A DNA stretch of 64,000 nt, taken from assembly GCA_019054805.1 (NCBI GenBank), contig JAHQIY010000003.1, positions 5,208,001 through 5,272,000 of the forward strand. Direction: 5' to 3'. Made by a program: the position numbers and the translations under genes. This DNA is from Brachionus manjavacas. Taxonomy: Eukaryota > Rotifera > Eurotatoria > Ploima > Brachionidae. Position 1 is the stretch's first letter; every line of letters begins with the position of its first letter. Below the pieces are notes generated by a model. The model worked only from the letters and a program-made list of their open reading frames with translations, was not told the origin of the DNA and searched no databases. Positions 23,301 through 36,993 of this stretch are shown one piece after another.

Positions 23301-23645
23301 GCCCACGAAATTCTGTTGATTGAAAGCAAACACTGTATTAAGGAAATACAGCAACTTTTTTCATTGTTCGCTAATCTTCTATCGACTGGTTCGGTGCGAA
23401 ATTCAGACAGTTCCGATTTGAACAAGCTAAATTTTGCAACGATTTGGAATTTTGTTAAAGAAAAGATTATTTTAGCGAATGCAAATTTTGTTCGAACTGA
23501 AAAATTTGCATTCATTTTAATAAATGGTATTTCGTAAGTACAGAATAATTTTTCTTGTTTTGTACTCCTGTTAATTGAATGATTTATACTAGGCTTAATT
23601 TCTAGAAAAAGTGAACTTCCTCAGGGCCAAAAATGTGCACCTTAA
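23301..23645 (+). CDS. Candidate last two exons of an unknown small gene
   Basis: A segment at 23301-23533 is preceded by ATCTTAG and followed by a consensus GTAAGTAC; it is open in one frame from the acceptor (AHEILLIESKHCIKEIQQLF...) and the donor leaves phase 2. A second segment 23606-23645, after acceptor TTTCTAG, completes the codon and reads SKSELPQGQKCAP then TAA. The product piece would be about 90 residues, largely helical in pattern. Base composition is less A/T-rich than the surroundings. I could not find the first exon and do not recognise the protein. The same DNA is open on the minus strand over 72 codons, but without good splice sites. Confidence 0.35.
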
Positions 23646-26600
23646 TTTGATTTATGACTTTAATTAAAATATGCATTCCTAATCAGCTTAATTTACGACT
23701 TGACTTCACCGGATAGGCAAGCAGAGTCGCCTTTAATTTAAATCAGAGAGCTAATTTTGCATTTGCCATTGGTTCTATGTCAGAGCTTGGCTAAAAAGTG
23801 AAAGTTGTGAGTAATTAAAGTTCGCCAAGATATCTACTCGTACCATTCAGACACCTGGATTTGGATTTTCATCAAGGAAACCTTTACCTAGTAGTAAGCG
23901 GTACCTTTTTGAAAATGAATCTTTGGCAAATATAGACAAATGCAAATATTTGCAAAATACAAAAATTATAAAATATGCTTTAGCACAAAGTAATATTTAA
24001 AAAAAATCTTGTAATTTAAATAATTATTTTTTAGAGCTCTCGAATCATAATTCTAACATTTAAAAATCAAGATAAAATTTAAACCTGATAAGGTTGGATA
24101 TTAAAAATATCTATCGATCCACGACATTTATTTTAGTCTCTTTTTTTTAAATGTAAATAAATATTTAAAATGTCCTTAAATTCTGGTCGCATAATTGTCT
24201 CATTACCGCATGTCTGGAACCTTGCTCTCAGCTTGATAAAGCTAAAATAAAAAAACAATTTTTATACTTGTCATGCTGCTTTAAATAAATATTTTTATAA
24301 AAATTAAATTTTTGGTTGACTGATTCAGACTGTAATGGGATACCAAGTAAGAATTTGCGGCATTTCGCAATTCTAGGCTGCTAAATTATATGAAAAATGT
24401 GATACTTGATTTGAATTGTAATACTAAGCTCGATGACGTTAATGAAAAACTTGAGAATCGCTAAAATTTAATTTAACATAAGTTTTTTTTTTTTATCAAG
24501 TCTAACTACATCGAGTTACGATTAGATAATGAATATAAAAACCACGAGAATATATATTAATTTTTTGAATTTTTCTCGCTAAATTACTCGGTCCTAATAT
24601 GCACACATATACATTCTATTAATAAGAAAAAAAAATTGCTGAATTTAATTTTTATTCATTTTTTTATTTTTACAAAACCTAAATTTTGAATTAAAAAAAA
24701 TGATTTTTTTTATTTTCAAACAATTTATTTAATTATTTTTCAAATCTAAATAGTTTAGATATAAAGCAAATTTATGGGCTAACAATAATCACTTGAATTA
24801 AATAAAAATATTATCTTTAGCAATTAGTCTCTCTAAACTTGACTTGAAAGCAAGATCATGCAACAAAGGTGAATGATAAAAATTCGAATGAATGCTTGAA
24901 AAATTTAATTTAATTTTTATGTTCATAAAAAAAAAAGTTATTTTTGTTCTCTATTCATTTGTACTTTTCCGTATTAGAACTAAATCAACCATTTTAACTG
25001 CTTTTTATTTCAAATAAAATATCAAAGTATAATGTATCGGATTACATGTTATTTCGCGAGCTGATTTATACGCTGGCTATGCTCTGATCATGTTTAGGCT
25101 CACTTATTTTTACTATTCAATCGAAATAAATTCATAAATATGTTCGCTGCGAATTCAAGTCAACCTTAAAGAAAAAGGTTTAATTTCAAAATTATCTCTC
25201 ATTAAATTAGAATCTATGAACATGAATTTAATTTGAAAATATAATTTTATTATTAAAATTTTAATTCATACTAAATTTTCCATTTTTAATTTTCTCTCAA
25301 GATTCACCCGAACACATTTCTTAACTTAATAGTTGAATTGACCCTTTGAGATGCTTTTAGATCTTCAAACTTTTCCTAAAAATAAAACCAACTTAAATTA
25401 CTTAATAAAATAAGATTAAGTTTTATGAAAAAAAAACCAACAACCCAGTTCTATTTAGACATGGTTAAGCCAAAAAATTAAATCATGGAGCTTAAGCTCC
25501 TAATAAGATTTATTCCATAAAGTAAATTTATTTAAAAATGTTGATTCAAATTCAAACAAGTCACTTTAGGCTATTTTGTTCAAGTTTTCCTAATTACATA
25601 AAACAATTTGGTAGCAAACTTATTATTTTTTTAATAACAAAAAATTTTCAAACAAATAACATTCATTAAACTTAGAGCTATTTGTTTTTTCCCGAGGCTT
25701 TAGCTATATACCTGTTAGAATAAAGTATGGTAGTTGAGCAAATTTTCTCATGTTCTAATCGAAAGTCTCGGTTTTCGTTAGCGGCAAGCTCTTTTTCTCC
25801 ACTAAAGATTACTTTATCTTGGATTAACTAAAGTTGGAATTTTTATTTTAAGAAAAATTTATACCTAAACAAGAGATTATCAATTTCAAATGACGTAAGT
25901 GAATATCTTACCAAAGTATCGATATTATATGCATACTAAATTTTTAATAAGATAAATATTGAATAAATCAAATAATATTTATAAAGAGCATATCAGTATA
26001 AAGCTGATAAGTTTACCGAAAAATTTAGCGAAATTTTCAGAAACCCAAAAGATACTTGAAAATGACAAACAAAATGTAAAGCTTTTATCGATATTGGATT
26101 TCTTTATATACCATAATTCAACAAAAAAAAGCAGGTAGATTACCTGTACAAAAAAAACAATAAAAAATTTTAAAATTAAAAAAAAACTTTCAATATTTCT
26201 GAATTAGCCGAATAATAAATAAAAAAAAGCAATTGAGAGGCGTTATTTCTCATTCCGGTTTGAAAAAATTGAATTCATTTTAATCAAAATCGAGATCAGC
26301 TGAATTGGTTCGTTTATTAGGTCCCGAAGGGTTACTATAGAGAATTAAATCGATCTAACAACTGTCTGAGTATTTTAAATTCTAATTGCTCTAAAACTAT
26401 TTTTTTTTAAAAAGTAATTGAAGGTAAATAAGAAAATAAAATATTAACTGAGCCTAAATTTTTTCATCCTTAACTGGTTCGACTTTAATCCGCAATGTTT
26501 ATTTTATTTTATAACATTTTTAGTGATTTAATTAAGCAAAATTTAAATTTCAAAAAATTACCTTTTTGATTTTTTTGTCATAGTTTTGAAACGATTCTAA

Positions 26601-29600
26601 ACAAACATTTCAAGATTAATTTAAAAAAAAAGAATCGTTCTAATATCCCAAAAGTGTTGGACCTAAAAAATAAAATCAGCATTTTAAGAAATTAAAAATT
26701 CTCATTTTCGAACAATTAAAAATATCGATTTTTAAATCCAAAATTCATGCATTAAAATATTAATCAGTTAAATTCGATTTAATCATATAAATATGCCCAC
26801 AATTTCCTTAATTAATTTTGACGTTCAAAAAAAGTGACATAAAATTTTTCTATGTAATTGGAATGATATTTTAAAAGCAAGATTGTTGGCTTAAATGATG
26901 TTTAGGATTAAAATAGATATGGCATATCGTACAATTCACGAGTATGAGTTATATGACCTTTAAAAAGCTCAGTTTGTGCTAAGAACTAATTCTAACTTTA
27001 TTTATTTTAAGTAAAATGATGAAAATGATTGAAATACGAACAAGTTTTTTGTATTAAAAACAAAAAAATCATCTCTTTATAATTGATTATTTGTAAACAA
27101 GTGCAGTATCTTTGATTTTAATAAAAATAAATAATCTAGCTAAAATAAAACTTTACTTTTTTTAGCAAATATTTTTATTTGGAATTTTGCTGAATGCTTA
27201 TTTATTCCAAAGAATGTTAGTTAATTAAAAGCAAAATATTAACCAGTGATGTAGTTTGTTAAACAAAATGATTATTTTCACTTTTATTTCATATAAAAAA
27301 AATACAATTAAAAGTCATGTAGATAAGATAAATACTTATAAGACTTTTCGGATTAGTCTGAAATGAATTGAACTCGGCATTTTGCACTTTGTACATTAAA
27401 ATTAACTCGATCTTTAATTAAATTTCCACTACTGGGGTTTTTTAGCTTGTTACTTGAAGAGCTTGAAAAAATAAAAATTATGTATAGTGGTAAATAAAGT
27501 GTTGAATGTTTTACTAAATAAATTCTTCACTCTTTTTTAACAGAACGGGGCTTATTTGATAAGATTATTAGCACTTGTTCTCTGATTAAAATTAAAATGA
27601 GAAATTGATAAAATTTTATGTGAAAATTTAAAATTAAAATTAGTTTCAGCATGATGACGTAATTTTTGGTTGAAGGTGTTGAATGGAATGTTTCCAAGAT
27701 AATAACATTTTTTTTCAGTTAATGAATAAATGGAATCTTAAGTATTTAAGAAAAATATACTTTGGTAGAAATAAACCACTTGACAAAAAAATCTAAATAT
27801 AGCTTGATACGAATGCCAGGTAATATTTACGGCTCTAGTGATATTGTTATTGACTAAAATATTCACCATTAATGCTAAAAAAATTTTTATCATACAAATT
27901 TACGTAAAGACTTTAAAGAAAAATGTCAAATATTTAGTCAAATACATTGCCGCAATAAATTAATTCATTTCCTATTTTTCCTTCCCGGAAAAAATGGTCG
28001 TAAAAAAAAAATTTCTCAAAATGCTTTAATTTATCAATTTGCTTGTATTCAATCAGTCAAACACAGCATTTAATTTAATTCACATTAAAAAAAATAACAA
28101 ATGAAGATTTTTGCCTCAATGGATTTAAATATCTGACACAATGACTACAAGGATAAACCATTTTAAATGAATCAAAATTTAAAAATTTTCAAATTACATT
28201 TTATAAATAATTCTAATCAAAAAAAATTAGAAACCATATCAAAATCAATTTCTAAAAATAAATTTTAATTCCCTTTTACCTAAATTATTGTTAAAGACCA
28301 GCAAAAGTTTAACCTAAATTACCTAATTCTAATATAATTCGTTCTTAAGAAGAATAAAATTTCATTTTCTTCGCATCGTTCCGAATGATTTTTTGAAAAT
28401 TTTATTTTTCTGACAAAAAATATAGCAAAAAAATCCACGTTGTAAATCGAATATTGATTAGTCACAGGAATTAGTCAAATATTTCTGTAACAGGAATTCT
28501 CCCAAATTTCCTAATAAATAATAATTATTTTCTTTTTAAATGAACAAAATGAAATTTAAATATATGATAATTAACAAAAATATTAAAGCAACTTAAATAT
28601 TAGAACAAATAAAGCTAACAATGAAAACTCATGAAGTATGATTCTGTCAAAATTGAATTCACAGTTCATTAATCGTTTTGATTATAATTCGAACTGATTT
28701 ATTCCCATAATACAAGGGAACAAAAATATAAAAATTTCTTTTAAATAAGCAAAAAACATCCGAAATGGTTTTGAATCAGTTTTCTCGATTATTTGGTTTT
28801 GATCGAAAAAATAACACCACTTAAAAATAAATTAAAAGAATTCAGTTGTAGGCTGAGAGTCAAAATTCAATCAAAAAGCATTCTTTTTATTTATCTCACA
28901 CAGCTCTCTAATAAATTCTAAGGAAAAAATTGAATGAAATTTTAAATGAGCATTGATGGAATAAATCATTTTTGGCAAATATTTGACTGATACTGCGTAC
29001 TTAAACCAAATTTCATCATTTCATTATCAGCTCTCAATCTTCAAGAATTTAGATAAGCTCAAATATTTCAGCTATTTGAACAAATTAGACTGAATTTATT
29101 TCCTGTAAAGAACTTTTGTATTTATAAATTCTTTCAAATAGTTCTGTTTTTCTAAAGATTGACTAATAAAACAATTTATTTTATTCTACTGCGTTAATAT
29201 TTTTTGTTGTAAAAAATTCCTCTGTGTTGAATAATTATAGCAAAAGTTTTGTTCATTGATAAAATAATATCTGTTAAATAGTTTAAATTTATTGTAAACT
29301 AAAAGAAACTCTTTAAATATATCTATTCAACATTTTCTTGAAAATCGATAAAAAATATCTCAGCTTTGTAACCCTAAAATTTACCTATTAATGCTTTGTT
29401 AATAAATTAATTCGTCATGCAAAAAGTTTCATTAACTATCCGTATTTTGGGAATAAAATTCCTTTATAACTGATTTATAGACTTATTAATTAGTTTATTT
29501 ATCTATTCTTAAGAATTTGTTTATCTGCTTCAGAACCAAGGAGATGATTAAAACATATCTGGGTTTCTAGCTGACTGCCATATTTGATTGCTCATAGCTT

Positions 29601-31683
29601 ATCAATCAATCTCGTACGAAATTTATGCTGTCAAGATACAATATTAATCTGCGATTTTAAATTGCACTAACTGGCTGTAGGTAGGACAGTACTGGAGAAT
29701 AAACATTTGGAAATTTTGTGAAAAAAACCCTTATGATAATCAACTTCCTTGAAAAAATTTTCTTGGCTAATTTACATTCTATGATGAAAATCCTGAAAAT
29801 AATTAAGTTTAGTTAAATTTTAAAAATTTAGATTAAGCACGTTTTGAATCAATAATTATTAGCTAGAAAAATAAGCAAAAAATAAGACTCTTTTCAATTT
29901 CGATATTGCTAATTTATTTTTTTAATAATGGCCTGATACCATGCCAACAAATGATTTTTTTTAATTCACTTTTTTTTTCTTTAGCTCACAGATTACTTAA
30001 AATTTTGAAACTTTAAATTTAAATTTAAAAAATTTAAACAATAAAGTATATTGTTTATTGTGTTGAATTTTAATTTTGACTAGGCAAAATTAATAAATGT
30101 TATTCTTACAAATGTAAGCGACTTTATACATCGCAACTGATCAAATTTCAAAATTCCAATCAGCAACAAAACTAATCAAACTTTACCAAAATATACAACT
30201 GTGAAATCTTATCAGTGTTTAATAAAAAAAACTAATTAACAATAAAATTTTAAATTTGCCATTATTTTCTTTTCAAAATAACAGTTCGAGTTTGAACATT
30301 GAGTAAATATTTTAATAGTTATGCCATAAAAAATTTCCCTTTAGCAGTCTCGTGGGATTTGGGGAATCACATGATCAATAGCAGATTTAATCGAAGAAAA
30401 ATTGAAAAGTCTGCTAAATAACGTAACAAGAAAAAATTTTCAGTACAAAGAACAAATTTTTTTTCAAACAATAATCAAAAATTAGCAATTCTGGCAGCAA
30501 ATACGTCATTTCGACGCAATTAAAAAACAAACAAACTATTTATCATCCTAAAATGGATTAATTTTCTTAAGAAAACTCTAATTTAAACCTTTAGATATCA
30601 CTCGCTAAAAGATCCATTGAACAGATGAGTAAAATATCTAATGATTATTTAAGAGTTGATTTTCAATTAGAAGGAATTGCAAAAATTTATTACCGATAAG
30701 TCAAGAGAGTCATTACTTATATAATTCAAACTAAATTGTTTAACTAATCTATCAAAGGCTTGATTAAAAATATATCTTTGAGAAAAAATTATATAATTTT
30801 CGTTTAAATAATAATTATTAATCAATAATTAATTGAGCTAAATTTATAACTGAAGGGTTTTTAGAGAAAATAATTGAGAATAATGCTTCTAATTAAACTT
30901 GAGTTTTTTAATTTATACCATTGAAATTAAATATAATTAAGGCTAAATTTGAATTTGGCAATTAGAAAACGAGAAACTCCTCATCTGGTCATTGAATTTT
31001 AAAGCAAAGAACTTTAAAAAAATGTAAAAAATTTAATAGCTGTATTTCTAAGAGATCAAAATCGGTTCTGTGAATTGTATTAGCTGACATGCCTAAATCC
31101 AGCCCCTGAAAATAATCTGCAGAGGTATTAGACTAAGGTTAATTAGGTAACTAATTGAATGTAACTAGATGATACAATTTACAAAACCAATTTTGGGATT
31201 TTGGAAAAAAATAATCAAGATTTTAAAATTTTTATTTATTAAAATTTTTTTTCTTTAATACTCACAGCCAGTATTTAGACAAAGACAAAATTTTTCAAAA
31301 TAAAAAGAACACGTGATCCTTTTGTGATATTCATTTGTGAAATTATGAATTAAAATTAAAATTTTTAACATTCTATTCAAATAAAAGTATTTGATGAGTA
31401 TATTATCTATTAAATAAAAAAATTTATTTGTTGATTGGCATTTTCTTAATTTTTACAAAAGAGGCATATTAACTCTGTGAAATTTAATTGCATATTTTAA
31501 AACTTGGAAAATTGACGCCTTTGCCCGTCACAAAATTTATTAATGATAATTTCAAAAATTTATGTTTAAAATTTAAAATTTTTCCAACTGAAATTTCGTA
31601 ATTTAAACATGTATATTAGGCAAAAATAAATATTTTTCAAAATATGTTTTAGAAAAAAAATATTTCAAAGAAAAGAGCCAATC
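23646..31683. other. 8-kb gene desert between FoxN and LC3
   Basis: No ORF, RNA gene or mobile element recognised on either strand. Scattered short patches of more balanced composition (for example about 25020-25140, 29540-29720 and 30340-30420) interrupt the A/T-rich background and could be regulatory, but I see no motif that proves it. Confidence 0.5.
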
Positions 31684-32323
31684 ATGCCAGAAACCAACGT
31701 AGACACTCGTCCATTTCGAGAACGAAAATCTCTTGGTAATTTATTTATTTTACTAAATGGAGATAAATTAATCAACATATGTTCGATTGATTTGCAAATC
31801 AAAAAGCTCTAAGTCTACAAGGCATCAATAAATTCTTAAATAAACATATTGTTTGAAATTAATTTTTAAAAAACATTTTTTGAAGCGGCCAGAATCGAAG
31901 AAGTTCAAGGAATTAGAAGAAAATTTCCAAATAAACTGCCAGTAATTGTTGAACGGTACCATAAGGAGAAAAATTTACCTTGCTTGGACAAAACCAAATT
32001 TTTAGTTCCTCGAGAAATTTCCATGTCTCAATTTGTTGCCATCATTAGGTAAAGCTGTCGCAAAAAGCTCCCAGTTAATTTTTAAATATTTTAATTTTAT
32101 TCTAGAAATCGAATGATGCTGAATCAATCTCAAGCCTTCTACTTACTTATTGATGATAAGGGCATTGCTAGTATGTCAATGACTATGGCCGAAATTTATG
32201 AGAGAAAAAAGAGCAACGATGGATTTTTGTACATGTCGTACGCAAGTCAAGGTATTGAATTTATTAAAATTGTTTTGAATTAAATACCTTGACTGTTTAA
32301 TTTAAGAAATGTTCGGAAACTAA
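31684..32323 (+). CDS. MAP1LC3: LC3 (ATG8-family autophagy protein)
   Basis: Four exons: 31684-31735, 31886-32048, 32106-32251 and 32307-32323; phases agree and the product has 125 residues. It reads MPETNVDTRPFRERKSL at the N-terminus, then IRRKFPNKLPVIVERYHKEK, LDKTKFLVPREISMSQF and GFLYMSYASQEMFGN. These are the ATG8 ubiquitin-like fold landmarks; the Pro/Val-Ile-Val-Glu-Arg-Tyr and DKTKFLVP blocks and the FLYMSYASQ-x-x-FG end favour LC3 over GABARAP. The protein is cut by ATG4 after Gly124 and conjugated to phosphatidylethanolamine on autophagosome membranes, where it binds LIR motifs of cargo receptors. Only one residue (Asn) follows the Gly. The last exon encodes just the last six residues or so. 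The gene is 967 bases upstream of CDT2 on the same strand. Confidence 0.93.
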
Positions 32324-33289
32324 TCCCAAGGAAAAATTCAATTTTAATTGTAAATTTAATTTTTTAGCCAATACTTTGAAAATCGAATTCGCCCCAAACA
32401 ATTTTTTTTCAAATTTGTAAATTTATTTAAAAAAATTTTAATTCTAAATTTTTAAAAGCTTTTAAAGAAAAATATTTAACTGATTTATCAAATAAAAAAT
32501 TAATAAAAAGTGTTCATTTTAATGCAAAAAAAATCTCGAACGTTTGAATAGAAGTTTTAAAATATGATTTTTTTTTATTTCCTATCAGTTATCTGTTTAA
32601 AATACTTAAAATTGAAAGATTAAAGAAAAAATTCAAATAAATACAAATGATTAATTAAAAAAACAATTATTAAAAGAAGAATAAATGGTGCCTAAATAGA
32701 AGACTGAGAAGAGAACGGATTTTTAAAATTTTGATTTGATGGTCACAATTTATAAATTTAAAATTTTTTTTTTTTTTTAATTTTTAAAAATTCTATTTTT
32801 GTATCATTAATTTCTTGATTAACATGGTCACATAATGAAAACAAAATTTAATTTGCAAAATATTTTAGATAAAAATTTATGAAAAAATTCAATTTTAGGG
32901 ACTGAAAATCATTTTCAGTTAAAATTAAATTTTAATTTTTAATTGCTTGCTATAAATCAAAAGATTGAACTAGATTGAACAACATACCTTAAAAATGATA
33001 AAACGATATTAAATTGTGTTCAAAATAAAAAGGATTTTCGATTTATCAAATTAAATTTTATTTAAAAATTGTTCTTTTAAGTTTAAAAAGCGACCGAAAT
33101 TTATGTCAAATAGGAAAAGTTAATGCTGCACATTTATAAAGCTTTTTTTGACAAGACACAAAATTAATCAAAATTTACACTTGAAGGGCTTGCGTTTTAT
33201 TCTAATTTTAAATCTCTTATAATAAATTCGAAATCATCAAACTTGAAAACTGATAAAAATTTTGAAGTTCAAAAGAAAAATTGCGAAAA
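32324..33289. other. Intergenic, LC3 to CDT2
   Basis: Very A/T-rich; contains the LC3 3' UTR (AATAAA candidates near 32490-32510) and the CDT2 promoter region. No further gene seen. Confidence 0.6.
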
Positions 33290-35557
33290 ATGAAAAATCT
33301 TCCTTTCACAGTCCTTAAGCATCTTCATTCAAATTATTCAAATTTTTACTCGAACAATGACAACAAGTACGAGATAATCGATACCAACGTAAGGTCCTTT
33401 CAACAATAATTGCTAAAATTGTATTCATTAAGAATTTTTATCTTATCAGAGAGTACCTTATATCGCTAAATTTAACAAAGGTAGTAAGCAAAAATAAAAA
33501 CAATGAAAACTGTACTGACCATTTTTTTATAGAAATTCTCAATTTTTTAACAGTGGCAGATGAAAACGGGTGTATTAAACTATTCCGTACTTACCCAAAA
33601 TTAAAATTGACCAAAGGTTTGAATTTTGAAATTACAAAAGATCAGTTTTCTAATATTTTTTCCAGAAATTCCGGCTCAAAAGAGTTGCATCTACGACCTT
33701 GAATGGCTAACCTCTAACCAGCTTGCATGTGGCGGTGGTGACCAGTTCGTTTCTGTTTACGATGTTGAGACATCGCAGCGAACAGCTGTTCTTCGAGGAC
33801 ATACAGAAAGCGTCAAGTCAGTGTCATCGATTCCAGATAATCCTTTCATAATAGCCAGTGGTTCTCGAGATGGATCAGTCTTGGTTTTTGATCTGCGTTG
33901 CAATAAATATCAGCCAACATCGGAAATTGTCACCGATTTAGGCATAGATCCCGATAGTACTTGTATCAGAGCAGTCAATGTTCTAAACAAGGCTCATTTT
34001 ACCCAGTCTACCAACTCTACACCTCAAAGATCCATTCTAAAATCAAAAGCTTCTAACATCAATTCTCCTTCAGTGCAAAATCAACTCAAAAAATCATCCC
34101 CAGTAGCGTGTGTTTTGTACCAAAATGACCATTATCTGATTTCAGCCGGAGTGACAGATGGTCTCATAAAAATTTGGGACACTCGCAAAATTTACTCGCA
34201 TTTGTCAAAAAAATTAACTGAACCAAATCCAGTTTATGTATTTGATTACCAAACAGATTCAGCATCGAAAAAAGGTTTTTCTAGCCTGGCTTTTAATAGC
34301 AGCCGGACTAATTTGTACTCGAACTGCATGAACAATTGCTTGTATGAATCGAACATGCTCACCTATGATCCTAATCATGTCAGGGTTGTAAATCAGGCCC
34401 TAAGACCTCAAGTACACAAAAACTTTCATTTGAATAATTCAAATTTTATCAAATCGAGCTTGAGTCAATGTGATAATTTTATAGTGACTGGCTCGTCTGA
34501 TTTCAATGCTTATATCTATTCCACAAATCAAAATAGTACTCTGGCTTGTTTCAGAAAATACATGCCGGTCATTGCTCTCAAGGGCCACACAAATGAAGTG
34601 ACTACAGTTGACTGGAACCCTTTTGATCCAAACCAAATAGTCACTTGTTCAGATGACAATTCAATTCGGCTATGGAATGTGAAAAACGATCTGGATTTGA
34701 TAGAGTCAAAAGAGTTTAATTTCTTAAAAAGTGAAATGGTTGACGAATTCATGAATCTAGAAGACAACCTTGGTGAACTGCCTGAGAAACTAGACGAAAA
34801 TTATATTTCAGGTGTATTGTTTAATAAAAATCTTTATAATAAATACAGGCCTCATTTTACCACTGTTTTTGACGACTGCTTATTTATTAAATTTGAGCGA
34901 GAACATTTTCTAAGAAAACCCAAAGCATTGCTAAATCGACTCAACTTTGATGAAATGGATTTTGAAGAAGAATTGTGTCTAAGATATGAAAGCATAAATA
35001 TAGATAAAGTAAATACCGCCGGCAGGACATCGGAGTCACTCAACAATTCAATGATTTGTAGCAGTGAGATTTTTAATGATTTGAATGAGTCTAGGGAAAA
35101 TTCTTTTAAAAAATTAAAATCAATATTGTCCGATTTGCCTGTCAATTTGGTGCCAGAAAGTGTTGCGCCTGAGACAAAAAGTGAGGAGGACTCGGAAGTA
35201 AAAAAATTTTCTAGTGTATTCTCAACATTGTGTAAATCTCAGAGTGCGGCAAAACCGAGAATTATCAAACGAAGAACATGTAAAACGAGAAGAAAATCCC
35301 AGGACTCACCCGAAGAAAGTATGTGCCAAACAAACATTCTAATGAATCTAAATCGAACTCCTGTTTCGTGCAAAAAACGAAGCATTAATTCCACTATCAT
35401 AGGTGAAAAAAGTGAACATGAGCACTTAAAAACTCCTAAGACTAAAAAGAGGCTTCTGATGTCTGAATGTTTGAATTCTAGCGAAGAAAATAATCAATCA
35501 AATAACCAAGCGCCAAAGACTATACTTGATTATTTTTTTGTTAGACAACACAATTAA
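33290..35557 (+). CDS. DTL: CDT2/DTL, WD40 substrate receptor of CRL4 ubiquitin ligase
   Basis: Exons 33290-33388, 33450-33480, 33533-33616 and 33666-35557 (phases 0, 1, 1) give 701 residues. The start ATG opens a frame through the three small exons, which complete the first WD repeat (KEILNFLTVADENGCIKLF), as expected for DTL. WD repeats continue to about residue 355: AQKSCIYDLEWL, GGGDQFVSVYDVET, GSRDGSVLVFDLRCNK, SAGVTDGLIKIWDTRKIY, VTGSSDFNAYIYS and TCSDDNSIRLWNVK. The FDLR and WDTR ends are DDB1-contacting WDXR boxes. The C-terminal half is polar and Ser/Lys-rich with basic clusters and ends in PKTILDYFFVRQHN, a PIP-box-like motif. CDT2 with CUL4-DDB1 degrades CDT1, SET8 and p21-type substrates on PCNA-loaded chromatin, limiting re-replication. 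AATAAA at 35670-35675. Confidence 0.92.
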
Positions 35558-36661
35558 TTGTTTTGTAGATTAAATTTTTTTTGTAAATATTTTTTCGAGA
35601 AAAAAATTGAAGTTTGTGTAAAAATTTTATTTGAAAATATATCTTGCTTAATCCTATTCTGGATATTAGAATAAATAATTTTAAACTTAATCTATCTAAT
35701 TACGTACATCAAAAAATTTTCAAGAAATAGATAAAAATAACGACTAAACTTATGTCAAAAACGGCTAATGGTGAAAAAATTTTTGAATAATTTTATACTA
35801 GGCTGATGAATAGCTTTGTTATCAAGAGATCAATGTTGAGGTTTGCCGCATCCAAGCTTTCTACATTCCATAATATCAATTTGATTTTTACAGAATTCAA
35901 AAAATTTAATTTAAATATTTCAATGTTTACTTTTTTAAATTATTATTTTAAATAAATTATACAAATTTTAATTTTTAATTTGTAATAATTACTTTATAAA
36001 ATAAAATAAAATAAGTTGGTTAATCTTGAAATTTGAAATTTAAAAATTCTATTCTGGATATCTAATTAGCTAACTATCATCAAAAACGCACATCAAAAAA
36101 TTTTGAAGAAAATAACAAAGATTTTGTATACTTTAAATTTTTTAAAAGTCAAATCAAACAGCAGGTAGATTTTTTTGCTGCTGAATCAAATCATTATTTT
36201 CAAAAAAGTTAATTTATCAGTTGATTCAAATTGAACCCTGCTTGCCTATAGTGATAAATAATTTTGACAAATCCAGATTTATTTTCTCCAAAAGATATCA
36301 AGTTTTATTTTTTTCGCATTCAAAAAATAAAAATTCTAAATTCAAAACAATTGAATTTTTTTCACCGATAGTTCTAATTATTTTTTTTCTATTCAGAACA
36401 CCTAACTAGATCGTAGTCAAACTAAATCACTAAACTAGTATAATATAATTTGACTTGATTTTTGAATCACTTACATTAAATTGTCTGTGCTCCAGTCAAG
36501 TACTTAATAGTCGCACAAGGCAATTTTGAGATGATCAGTGACAAAATTAATCACTTGATTTAAAATACTCTAATACTTTAAGAATTGTAAAATTCATATT
36601 TTTTTTTGAAAATATGCACAGTATTTCAATTTAATTAAGCCAATATTTTAATAAAGATTGA

Positions 36662-36701
36662 GATTCGAAATTAAGATAAACGATTCGAAATTAAGATAAA
36701 C
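36662..36701. repeat. Perfect 20-bp tandem duplication
   Basis: Two adjacent copies of GATTCGAAATTAAGATAAAC. Confidence 0.9.
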
Positions 36702-36974
36702 AAATCTATGCCTAACATGGTTAAGCAAGTATCTGGTCAAAGCTAAGTCATATCTATCGATATAATAATAATAAAAAAAAAAAACTAAACAATTAGGTAT
36801 TTCTTTGAATAGAATTAAATAAAATTTTAGCTTTAATCAATTGCTAGCAGAAAATTTTGTTTGAGAGATTTAATTATTCTTTAAGGTTGGTATTGTTTTT
36901 TTATTTCTAATGATTAGACTAATAAAAATCGGTTTTAATTTTATCTGAAAAAAAATAAAATAATGATTTAAACG

Positions 36975-36993
36975 TTTTTTTTTTTTTTTTTTT
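36975..36993. repeat. T19 homopolymer
   Basis: Nineteen consecutive T; prone to length error. Confidence 0.9.

Noticed and set aside
34439-35145. Minus-strand frames across CDT2
   Set aside because: Shadows of the WD40 coding exon on the other strand.
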